Shown here piece by piece: positions 7,650-12,520 of a DNA stretch of 12,520 bases. The stretch's first letter is position 1. Each line of letters starts with the position of its first letter. A program made the position numbers and the translations under genes. Source of the stretch: an uncultured Elusimicrobiales bacterium. Its GTDB lineage: Bacteria; Elusimicrobiota; Elusimicrobia; Elusimicrobiales; Elusimicrobiaceae. The notes beneath the pieces were generated by a model that was not told where the DNA came from, searched no databases, and saw nothing but the letters and a program-made list of their open reading frames with translations. The stretch covers positions 1 through 12,520 of the forward strand of contig CALUZE010000024.1 of the NCBI GenBank assembly GCA_944325235.1. Reading direction: 5' to 3'.

Positions 7650-7664
7650 AAAAAAACGAGTCAA
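7637..7664 (-). promoter_or_regulatory. Putative promoter of pilin C with poly-T spacer
   Basis: Minus strand: TTGACT (7659-7664), a 16-nt spacer containing 12 consecutive T, then TAAATT (7637-7642), 6 nt before the ATG. The predicted start site is at or next to the ATG, which agrees with the absence of a Shine-Dalgarno. Confidence 0.55.
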
Positions 7665-7675
7665 GGCCTTCCGGC

Positions 7676-7830
7676 AAGAGTTGTCCACAGAAGAATAAAA
7701 ATACCCCACCGTTTGGCAGGGTGTTTTAAAGAGACATCAATCAGCTGAGCAGGAGGTTAAAAAGGATAATAGTTATACCCGGCCAATTTTATAGGAGGGA
7801 CACCCTGGCTAAGGCTTTTACAAAGGGACG
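7676..7830. other. Non-coding gap with possible structured RNA
   Basis: I see no convincing gene here. It contains TTGTCCACA (7681-7689, DnaA-box-like) and a hairpin at 7703-7722 that on the minus strand pairs 8 bp (two G-U) and is followed by ATTTTTATT, terminator-like. A longer-range pair joins CAGGGTGT (7717-7724) to ACACCCTG (7800-7807). Two plus-strand purine boxes resemble Shine-Dalgarnos (AGGAGG near 7751, TAGGAGGG near 7792), but no open frame follows them. Confidence 0.4.
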
Positions 7831-7848
7831 TAATTCCCTCATAAAAAT

Positions 7849-7869
7849 CGGCCCGCTTTTGGCGGGCCG
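7849..7869 (-). terminator. Terminator of pilin A
   Basis: 8-bp stem CGGCCCGC / GCGGGCCG with a 5-nt loop, 24 nt after the pilin A stop on the minus strand and followed by ATTTTTAT. Confidence 0.85.
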
Positions 7870-7893
7870 TTGATACAGCCATAGAATGGCAAT

Positions 7894-8439
7894 TTATTTG
7901 GCAAAGTGTGTATTAAAAAAATCACACAGGAACTGGTTACCAAGACAATAATTTATTTCCTTCTTTCCAGCTTTACCCGCATAAGCGGTATGTTCGTAAT
8001 AAAACCTAAAGTTCATTTTAAGAGCTCGTCTCGTATTAGTGCCGGCGATATTATCACAATCCTTCTGCCCCCACCCTGGGCAAAATTGCACATCCACGGC
8101 ACCGCGCCAGCCGTGGTTCACTACCATATACCAATCTTTGCACTTGATTTGCCCTTCGTGGTCGTCCGTGGACATAATGCAATCCGGGAAAGTAATATCC
8201 AAATTGGCCGGACCGTTGGAATAAGCGCCATTTGCCAAATAATACATTTCCTGCGCCTGGCGTACTTTTTCCGCCATTTGAAAGGCCAACACGGCCTGGG
8301 ATTTTAAGACTGCCTTTTGATACTGCGGCACGGCTATCGCCGCCAGGATGCCTATAATTAAAACGACCACTAGCAGTTCCATAAGCGTAAATCCGGCGTT
8401 TTTCCCCGCCGGGAGGGTTTTTTGATAAATTTTGTTCAT
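7894..8439 (-). CDS. Type IV pilin-like protein (pilin A)
   Basis: Prepilin-type protein of 181 aa. The leader MNKIYQKTLPAGKNAG is followed by FTLMELLVVVLIIGILAAIA, with Gly -1, Phe +1 and Glu +5, then the continuation of the alpha-1 helix (QKAVLKSQAVLAFQMAEKV). The globular part includes YYLANGAYSNGPANLDITFPDC, CKDW, and a Cys-containing C-terminus ending LCDFFNTHFAK. Six cysteines in the mature globular part suggest disulfides. Residues ~109-169 are the segment that differs from pilin B; the rest is nearly identical. The ATG at 8437-8439 matches the leader of the other copies. The frame is open further upstream, through the T tract to a TTG, but this is probably chance. It is probably exported and assembled by a type IV pilus or type II secretion machine encoded elsewhere. 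Confidence 0.9.
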   Translation of the reverse strand: MNKIYQKTLPAGKNAGFTLMELLVVVLIIGILAAIAVPQYQKAVLKSQAVLAFQMAEKVRQAQEMYYLANGAYSNGPANLDITFPDCIMSTDDHEGQIKCKDWYMVVNHGWRGAVDVQFCPGWGQKDCDNIAGTNTRRALKMNFRFYYEHTAYAGKAGKKEINYCLGNQFLCDFFNTHFAK

Positions 8440-8458
8440 AGCCAAATTTATCAAAAAA
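8418..8458 (-). repeat. Inverted repeat with start codon in its loop (pilin A)
   Basis: Same element as in pilin C, with arms at 8418-8434 and 8443-8458 and the ATG at 8437-8439 in the 8-nt loop. The arm on the promoter side lacks one A, leaving a single-base bulge in an otherwise 16-bp stem. Confidence 0.8.
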
Positions 8459-8472
8459 AAAAAACGAGTCAA
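8445..8472 (-). promoter_or_regulatory. Putative promoter of pilin A with poly-T spacer
   Basis: Minus strand: TTGACT (8467-8472), 16-nt spacer with 12 T, TAAATT (8445-8450), 5 nt before the ATG. Same spacing as pilin C. Confidence 0.55.
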
Positions 8473-8601
8473 GGCCCTCCGGCGATTCCTGCTCTTTCTT
8501 TATCCGCCGCACGACCGGTTGCGCCGCGCGGTTTTCTCGGCCAGACTGGCCAGCCGACACGGATGAGGAAAAACAGATTTCGCTCCCCACGCCCAATTTC
8601 C

Positions 8602-8607
8602 TATAAT
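8602..8607 (+). promoter_or_regulatory. -10 element for the GT-C/recombinase pair, leaderless
   Basis: Perfect TATAAT separated by only 6 nt from the ATG at 8614, so transcription should begin at or beside the start codon. There is no Shine-Dalgarno. The -35 position holds a poor match (TTCGCT). Confidence 0.6.
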
Positions 8608-8613
8608 AAGCAT

Positions 8614-10065
8614 ATGTCAAAATCCCGCATTTACCGACTGCTTTCCATTATATCCGTCTGTTTGGCGTCCGTAGGCGCACTCTATATGCTGGGACGGCGC
8701 CTGACCGATTTGCATATGGGTTTTTTGTATGACGAAATGTACACCCTGGCCACGGCCGACCCGAACCGGCCGTTTTCGTTCCTGTGGCGGGAAATGCTGT
8801 TACAAGACATCAACCCCCCGCTGTACAATGTATTGCTCTACGGGTGGAACCACCTGGCACAGCCAACCCTGGTGTGGGAACGGATGTTCAGCCTGCTGGC
8901 CGGCCTGCTTACGCTGGCGGTAAGCTTTTGGGGGGCGCCCAAAGATTGGCCTCCGCTTAAAAAATTTACCTTGCTGGCCCTCACGGCTGCGTCCAATGCC
9001 GTGACGATGGCCGCTTTCCAAATGCGTTCTTACGCGTGGGCCATTTTGACGGTTTTTGTTTTTACGCTGGCCGCCCTGCGCCTGGCCCGGCAGATTGCAC
9101 AAGGGCAGTTCCCGTCAAAAAAATTATGGGCCCTCTTTTTCCTGTCCGGGCTGGCCGGGGCGTATTTCCACTTTTTTGCGGCGGGATTATTTTTTATCAC
9201 GGCGCTTATTTTGTTCGGTTACGCCTGCCGTTACCGCACCGCCCGCAAAACCGTTTTTTGGGGCACGGCCGCCGCGTTTGCGTTGTGGACGCCCTGGCTG
9301 GCAGTGACCTACCATATTATGTCCGCCCCTGCCGGTATGTGGTGGTATGTACTGCCGTGGCCGCAAGCCTCATGGGAAATTATGCAATACCTGCTGGGTT
9401 CGCCGGCCGTGATTGCGTGGATTTTGATGTTGGGGATATTGGCCGTTGTGTCCCTGGTGCACACGTACCGCAGCCGTCTGTTTGCCCAGATAGATTTTGT
9501 CCTTCCGCTGGGGCAGCTGCTGTTACTGGTGGGCGTGGTGGCCGTAATTTCCCTTAAATACAATTTGTGGATGGACCGCTATTTTGCCGTAGCCATGCCG
9601 TGCGTGCTGCTGCTCTTAACCGAGTTAATAGACCACTTATACCGGCGGCACCGGGTATTTGTTCTGTTGCTGCCCTTATTGGTGCTGGCCTGGACGGCCC
9701 TCTACCTGCCGCGCCATTTTACGTATGTACGTTCGCACGAAGGCATGAAAAACGCTTTTTCTTTTGTCGTACACGAACTGAAAGCGGATACGGTGGTGGT
9801 GGATATGGACAAAACCGGTTATACCGAGACGGCCTTCCGCACAATGCTTTCGTATTTTGTACCCCCCGGGGCCACCCTCCGCATAGAGCGCTTAACCCCG
9901 CAAACGGCCGCGCGCGCCGCCCAATCGCCCAAACAGCCGGTGCTGATACCGCTGTGCACCACCATGCATATGTTGGAAACGTCGCTGACGTATGATATAG
10001 AGGGTGACCAGCCGCCGTTTATTTTTGACCACGACGTCTGCGTGATGACCATTCACCCGGTGTAG
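8614..10065 (+). CDS. GT-C superfamily membrane glycosyltransferase (GT39/PMT-like)
   Basis: Polytopic inner-membrane protein of 483 aa that probably transfers a sugar from a polyprenyl-phosphate carrier to an acceptor on the outer face of the membrane. The first transmembrane segment is at about 6-25. The first extracytoplasmic loop carries D40-E41 (LYDEMYT), the acidic pair expected of GT-C enzymes, and D65-I-N-P-P-L-Y71, resembling the hPPLYY segment of the GT39/ArnT group. FQMRSYAW around R138 resembles the aRmY motif of that group. About nine further hydrophobic segments follow, up to residue ~370, then a soluble tail of ~115 aa. The ATG at 8614 is chosen because TATAAT lies 6 nt upstream; the open frame extends 64 codons further but that part overlaps the pilin A promoter. 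The stop overlaps the recombinase Shine-Dalgarno. Donor and acceptor are unknown; pilin, lipid A and glycan acceptors are all possible. Confidence 0.78.
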   Translation: MSKSRIYRLLSIISVCLASVGALYMLGRRLTDLHMGFLYDEMYTLATADPNRPFSFLWREMLLQDINPPLYNVLLYGWNHLAQPTLVWERMFSLLAGLLTLAVSFWGAPKDWPPLKKFTLLALTAASNAVTMAAFQMRSYAWAILTVFVFTLAALRLARQIAQGQFPSKKLWALFFLSGLAGAYFHFFAAGLFFITALILFGYACRYRTARKTVFWGTAAAFALWTPWLAVTYHIMSAPAGMWWYVLPWPQASWEIMQYLLGSPAVIAWILMLGILAVVSLVHTYRSRLFAQIDFVLPLGQLLLLVGVVAVISLKYNLWMDRYFAVAMPCVLLLLTELIDHLYRRHRVFVLLLPLLVLAWTALYLPRHFTYVRSHEGMKNAFSFVVHELKADTVVVDMDKTGYTETAFRTMLSYFVPPGATLRIERLTPQTAARAAQSPKQPVLIPLCTTMHMLETSLTYDIEGDQPPFIFDHDVCVMTIHPV

Positions 10066-10069
10066 GAGG
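10064..10069 (+). promoter_or_regulatory. Shine-Dalgarno of the recombinase gene
   Basis: AGGAGG, overlapping the stop codon of the preceding gene and 6 nt before the ATG at 10076, which indicates translational coupling. An in-frame TTG at 10070 is too close to be used. Confidence 0.85.
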
Positions 10070-10075
10070 TTGGTA

Positions 10076-10963
10076 ATGGATTCGGCCTTACTGGAAGATT
10101 TTAAAAACCACCTGACTTTTGAGCGGCAGCTTTCCAAAAATACGGTAGCCTCCTACGGTTCCGACGTGGAAAGCTACCTGGAATACTGCCTGGCCAACGA
10201 AAAAGACCCCCTTCAAATTGAGCCGGAATTTTTGGACCAGTACAACTACCAGCTGCGCGTGGTGCAAAAGCTGGCTCCGCGCAGTGTGTTCCGCAAAATT
10301 GAGGCCGTGAAATGCTTTTACAAATTTTTGCTGATTGAAGAAAAAATAAAGGACGACCCCACCCGCTTTTTAAAATCGCCCAAGCTGGCGCAAAAGATTC
10401 CCACCCAGCTCACGCGCGAAGAAATGGACTGTCTGTTATCCTACCCGGCCGAAACGCTGGCGGAAATCCGCACCGTTACGATTATTGAACTGCTCTACGC
10501 CGCGGGCCTGCGCGTAAGCGAGCTGATCAATTTGCGGTTGGAAAACGTAAACACCAAGGAAGGCTGGGTGCTGGCTTTTGGCAAAGGGGGCAAACAACGT
10601 TTTGTGCCCATTCACCCGCCGGCCTGCCGCCGGCTGGAGCAGTATTTGGCCGTGCGCGAGGCGCACTTTGCCGACAAAAACGTCGGTTCCGAAGTGTTTT
10701 TAAATAAAAACGGCAAAAAAATAAGCCGCGTATCCGTATGGAAGGACCTGGCCGAACTGGGGCGCAAGGCCAACATCTCTCAGCCCTTGCACCCGCATTT
10801 GTTCCGCCATACGTTTGCCAGCCATTTATTGCAGGGCGGCGCCGATTTAAGAAGCCTGCAGGAAATGCTGGGCCACGCCAATTTAACAACCACCCAAATC
10901 TACACCCATTTGGACGTAAGCGACCTGAAGAACAAACACAAAAAGTTCCACCCCCGCGGGTAA
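10076..10963 (+). CDS. Tyrosine recombinase, XerC/XerD type
   Basis: Site-specific recombinase of 295 aa, the normal Xer length. The N-terminal SAM-like core-binding domain (to ~105) begins LLEDFKNHLTFERQLSKNT. The catalytic domain has all six expected residues: R146 (AAGLRVSEL), K170 (FGKGGKQR), H241 and R244 (HPHLFRHTFASHL), H267 (MLGHANL) and nucleophile Y276 (YTHLD). Xer proteins resolve chromosome dimers at dif; single-gene Xer systems also exist, and relatives serve as integrases of mobile elements. I cannot tell XerC from XerD, or rule out a dedicated role here. It is coupled to the GT-C gene. Its stop codon is the first three bases of pilin cassette B, so the cassette boundary coincides exactly with the gene end. 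No dif-like site was recognised in the window. Confidence 0.9.
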   Translation: MDSALLEDFKNHLTFERQLSKNTVASYGSDVESYLEYCLANEKDPLQIEPEFLDQYNYQLRVVQKLAPRSVFRKIEAVKCFYKFLLIEEKIKDDPTRFLKSPKLAQKIPTQLTREEMDCLLSYPAETLAEIRTVTIIELLYAAGLRVSELINLRLENVNTKEGWVLAFGKGGKQRFVPIHPPACRRLEQYLAVREAHFADKNVGSEVFLNKNGKKISRVSVWKDLAELGRKANISQPLHPHLFRHTFASHLLQGGADLRSLQEMLGHANLTTTQIYTHLDVSDLKNKHKKFHPRG

Positions 10964-10978
10964 TTTCCTCATAAAAAT

Positions 10979-10999
10979 CGGCCCGCTTTTGGCGGGCCG
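10979..10999 (-). terminator. Terminator of pilin B, also downstream of the recombinase gene
   Basis: Same 8-bp stem as at pilin A (CGGCCCGC / GCGGGCCG, 5-nt loop), followed on the minus strand by ATTTTTAT. It lies 15 nt after the recombinase stop and may also slow plus-strand transcription, though no T run follows on that side. Confidence 0.85.
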
Positions 11000-11023
11000 T
11001 TGATACATCCATAGAATGGCAAT

Positions 11024-11566
11024 TTATTTGGCAAAGTGTGTATTAAAAAAATCACACAGGAACTTATTTTGCAGGCAATTTACTTCCTTTTTCCCCGCCT
11101 TTCCCGTATAGACGGTATGTTCGTAATAAAAAATAAAGTTCATTTTAAGGGCCCGGTAGTGATTGGTACCGGCAACATTATCGCAATTTTTTTGTCCCCA
11201 CCCCGGGCAAAACATCACATTTACCGCACCGCGCCAGCCATGGTTCACTACCATAAACCAATCTTTGCACTTGATTTGCCCTTCGTGGTCGTCCGTAGAC
11301 ATAATGCAATCCGGGAAAGTAATATCCAAATTGGCCGGACCGTTGGAATAAGCGCCATTTGCCAAATAATACATTTCCTGCGCCTGGCGTACTTTTTCCG
11401 CCATTTGGAAGGCCAATACGGCCTGGGATTTTAAGACCGCCTTTTGATACTGCGGCACGGCTATCGCCGCCAGGATGCCTATAATTAAAACGACCACTAG
11501 CAGCTCCATAAGCGTAAATCCGGCGTTTTTCCCTGCCGGGAGGGATTTTTGATAAATTTTGTTCAT
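11024..11566 (-). CDS. Type IV pilin-like protein (pilin B)
   Basis: Prepilin-type protein of 180 aa with leader MNKIYQKSLPAGKNAG, then FTLMELLVVVLIIGILAAIA (Gly -1, Phe +1, Glu +5). It is identical to pilin A over residues 1-108 apart from Ser for Thr at 8 and Phe for Tyr at 103. Between ~109 and ~168 it differs at many sites: NVMF for DVQF, NHYR for NTRR, TVYTG for TAYAG, and loss of the Tyr before the penultimate Cys. The last 12 residues (FLCDFFNTHFAK) are again the same. Cysteine positions are kept. The start at 11564-11566 is shared with the other copies and there is no Shine-Dalgarno. The frame is intact, so this is a potentially expressed gene and not an obviously silent cassette. Confidence 0.9.
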   Translation of the reverse strand: MNKIYQKSLPAGKNAGFTLMELLVVVLIIGILAAIAVPQYQKAVLKSQAVLAFQMAEKVRQAQEMYYLANGAYSNGPANLDITFPDCIMSTDDHEGQIKCKDWFMVVNHGWRGAVNVMFCPGWGQKNCDNVAGTNHYRALKMNFIFYYEHTVYTGKAGKKEVNCLQNKFLCDFFNTHFAK

Positions 11567-11585
11567 AGCCAAAATTTATCAAAAA
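11546..11585 (-). repeat. Inverted repeat with start codon in its loop (pilin B)
   Basis: Perfect 16-bp arms at 11546-11561 and 11570-11585, same sequence as in pilin C, with the ATG (11564-11566) in the 8-nt loop. Confidence 0.85.
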
Positions 11586-11605
11586 AAAAAAAAAAAACAA
11601 AGCAA
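11573..11605 (-). promoter_or_regulatory. Putative promoter of pilin B with lengthened poly-T spacer
   Basis: Minus strand: TTGCTT (11600-11605) at the place of TTGACT in A and C, a 21-nt spacer containing 17 T, then TAAATT (11573-11578), 7 nt... measured as 6 intervening bases before the ATG. The 5-nt longer spacer and altered -35 predict weak or no activity. Confidence 0.45.
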
Positions 11606-11616
11606 GGCCTTCCGGC

Positions 11617-11748
11617 TTTCTTCCTCTCCAGCGGTTCCGGCACGCCCCGCCAGCCCCCACAGCAGGCTGCGGCCCGCAAATCAGCGGGAAAACACCGCCC
11701 AATACCGGGGCTTATTTTTTCGCTTGAAAATTGTTAGAATAAGGGAGT
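11617..11748 (+). other. Intergenic region upstream of leuS
   Basis: 132 bp between the divergent pilin B cassette and leuS, with no open gene. It includes a short hairpin (CCCGC / GCGGG around 11676-11692) and an AT-rich stretch before leuS. I see no T-box-like specifier or antiterminator structure. Confidence 0.4.
11735..11740 (+). promoter_or_regulatory. -10 element for leuS
   Basis: TAGAAT, 8 nt before the ATG at 11749. A GGGAG at 11743-11747 lies only 1 nt from the ATG, too close for a normal Shine-Dalgarno, so a near-leaderless transcript is plausible. Confidence 0.4.
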
Positions 11749-12520
11749 ATGAGTATTGATAATTTTCCGCAAATTGACAAGAAACAACAAGAACGCTGGG
11801 AAAAAGCAAACCTTTTTGCCAGCCCCAAAATGCCGAAAGGCAAAAAGTTTTATTGCCTGGATATGTTCCCCTATCCTTCGGGAGCGGGGCTGCACGTCGG
11901 GCACCCGGAAGGTTACACCGCCTCGGATATTTTGGTACGCTACAAATTAATGAACGGCTACGACGTGCTGCACCCCATGGGGTGGGACGCGTTCGGTCTA
12001 CCTGCGGAAAACTATGCCATCGCCACGGGGGTTCACCCGCGGATTACCACTCATAAAAACATTGCCAATTTTAAACGCCAAATCAAATCCATCGGCCTCG
12101 CGTACGACTGGAGCCGCGAAATCAACACCACGGACCCGGCATACTACAAATGGACGCAGTGGATTTTCCTGCAGCTGTTTAAAAAGGGCCTGGCGTACGA
12201 ATCCACCGTACCGATAAACTGGTGTCCCTCGTGCAAAACGGGCCTGGCCAACGAAGAAGTGTTTAACGGCAAGTGTGAACGCTGCGGCCACGAAATTGAA
12301 CGCAAAGCCCTGCGCCAATGGATTTTGCGCATTACCGACTATGCCGAACGCCTGCTGGCCGGGCTGGACACGCTGGACTGGCCGGAAAGCACGCTGGCCA
12401 TGCAGCGCAACTGGATTGGCAAATCCAACGGGGCGGAAGTAAAATTTAAAATTGACGGGCACGACGATATTTTGACCGTCTTCACCACCCGCCCGGACAC
12501 GCTTTTCGGCGCCACGTATA
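11749..12520 (+). CDS. leuS: Leucyl-tRNA synthetase, N-terminal 257 codons (3' end outside window)
   Basis: Charges tRNA-Leu with leucine. From the ATG at 11749 the frame is open to the window edge. The N-terminus NFPQIDKKQQERWEKANLF matches the family start (usual form: E.K.W...W). The class I signature is HVGH at residues 49-52, in PYPSGAGLHVGHPEGY. HPMGWDAFGLPAENYAI is the strongly conserved following block. A zinc module C159, C162, C176, C179 (CPSC...CERC) sits before the editing insertion. The visible end, TTRPDTLFGATY, is the threonine-rich motif of the CP1 editing domain that removes mischarged tRNA-Leu. The KMSKS loop and the anticodon-binding domain lie outside the window. Codon use returns to the GC-rich housekeeping pattern. 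Confidence 0.96.
   Translation, partial: MSIDNFPQIDKKQQERWEKANLFASPKMPKGKKFYCLDMFPYPSGAGLHVGHPEGYTASDILVRYKLMNGYDVLHPMGWDAFGLPAENYAIATGVHPRITTHKNIANFKRQIKSIGLAYDWSREINTTDPAYYKWTQWIFLQLFKKGLAYESTVPINWCPSCKTGLANEEVFNGKCERCGHEIERKALRQWILRITDYAERLLAGLDTLDWPESTLAMQRNWIGKSNGAEVKFKIDGHDDILTVFTTRPDTLFGATY

Larger units (their letters stand above)
7498..7675 (-). repeat. Shared promoter/leader/helix module of pilin C
   Basis: This stretch is homologous to the promoter-proximal ends of pilin copies A and B: GCCGGAAGGCCTTGACTCG, 12 T, the inverted repeat around the start codon, and the leader plus hydrophobic helix codons. Beyond it (towards 7064) the similarity stops. Confidence 0.8.
7831..8483 (-). 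repeat. Pilin cassette copy A (direct repeat of copy B)
   Basis: About 653 bp comprising terminator, gene and promoter, repeated in the same orientation at 10961-11616. By hand alignment there are 2 mismatches in the first ~104 nt (7831-7934), about 43 substitutions plus one codon indel in 7935-8113, and about 8 substitutions in 8114-8443. Identity ends after AAGGCCCTCCGGC on the right and at TAATT on the left. Confidence 0.9.
10961..11616 (-). repeat. Pilin cassette copy B (direct repeat of copy A)
   Basis: About 656 bp, same orientation as copy A. It begins at the recombinase stop codon (TAATTTCCTCAT) and ends after AAGGCCTTCCGGC. The promoter-proximal and terminator-proximal parts are almost identical to copy A, and the block 11065-11240 diverges. 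The T tract is 17 nt here against 12 in A and C. Confidence 0.9.

Noticed and set aside
8440..8472. Upstream extension of pilin A from TTG through the T tract (giving TRFFFLINLA before the leader)
   Set aside because: The frame is open only because of a one-base deletion in the inverted repeat; copies B and C start at the equivalent ATG, and the extension would spoil the type III leader.
8422..8613. 64-codon N-terminal extension of the GT-C gene
   Set aside because: It starts within the pilin A leader region, reads through the pilin promoter and T tract, and precedes a perfect TATAAT placed for the internal ATG at 8614.
7831..11616. Insertion sequence or classical transposon made of the A/B repeats
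   Set aside because: No transposase, no terminal inverted repeats and no target duplication; the repeats are pilin genes. The tyrosine recombinase alone does not make it a transposon.
11617..11748. T-box riboswitch upstream of leuS
   Set aside because: Too short, with no T-box sequence, no specifier stem and no terminator/antiterminator pair; the -10 lies next to the ATG.
1..12520. CRISPR array, tRNA or rRNA genes
   Set aside because: No regularly spaced short repeats, no T-loop GTTCGA-type sequence in a cloverleaf context and no rRNA-like blocks were found on reading the window.

Overview
The window is ordinary bacterial chromosome from a Gram-negative (diderm) bacterium, with a repeated type IV pilin-like gene module inserted among housekeeping genes. 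A KdsC-type phosphatase implies Kdo and therefore an LPS outer membrane. ClpC with a UVR linker, a Thermus-type zinc MetRS, and repeated pilin-like genes with nearly identical prepilin leaders fit my recollection of gut-associated Elusimicrobiota. That placement is an inference I could not test.

Layout. From 1 to 3208 a minus-strand operon reads kdsC, tmk, holB, metG (metG runs off the left edge), with junctions of 8 nt, a 1-nt TAATG overlap and 12 nt. A divergent intergenic region of about 125 bp follows. Then come clpC and recA on the plus strand, 20 nt apart, closed by a strong hairpin terminator near 7000. From 7064 to 11616 is an accessory region: pilin C (minus), a 257-bp gap, pilin A (minus), a plus-strand pair made of a GT-C membrane glycosyltransferase and a XerC/D-type tyrosine recombinase, and pilin B (minus). 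The 5' part of leuS (plus) runs off the right edge.

The most notable feature is the pilin module. Copies A (7831-8483) and B (10961-11616) are direct repeats of about 655 bp that include promoter, gene and terminator. By hand alignment they are about 97-98% identical over the promoter-proximal ~330 bp and over the last ~100 bp. An intervening block of ~180 bp that encodes the C-terminal domain differs at about 43 positions plus one codon. Copy C shares only the promoter, leader and N-terminal helix. This conserved-variable-conserved pattern resembles antigenic-variation pilins. All three copies have a poly-T tract (12, 12 and 17 T) between a putative -35 and -10, which suggests promoter phase variation. 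All three also have the start codon in the 8-nt loop of a 16-17 bp AT-rich inverted repeat. The GT-C/recombinase pair lies exactly between direct repeats A and B.

A second theme is that several transcription units (kdsC, the GT gene, the pilins, probably leuS) have a -10-like hexamer only 5-9 nt before the ATG, which suggests leaderless or nearly leaderless mRNAs. clpC, recA, the recombinase gene and metG have ordinary Shine-Dalgarno sequences.
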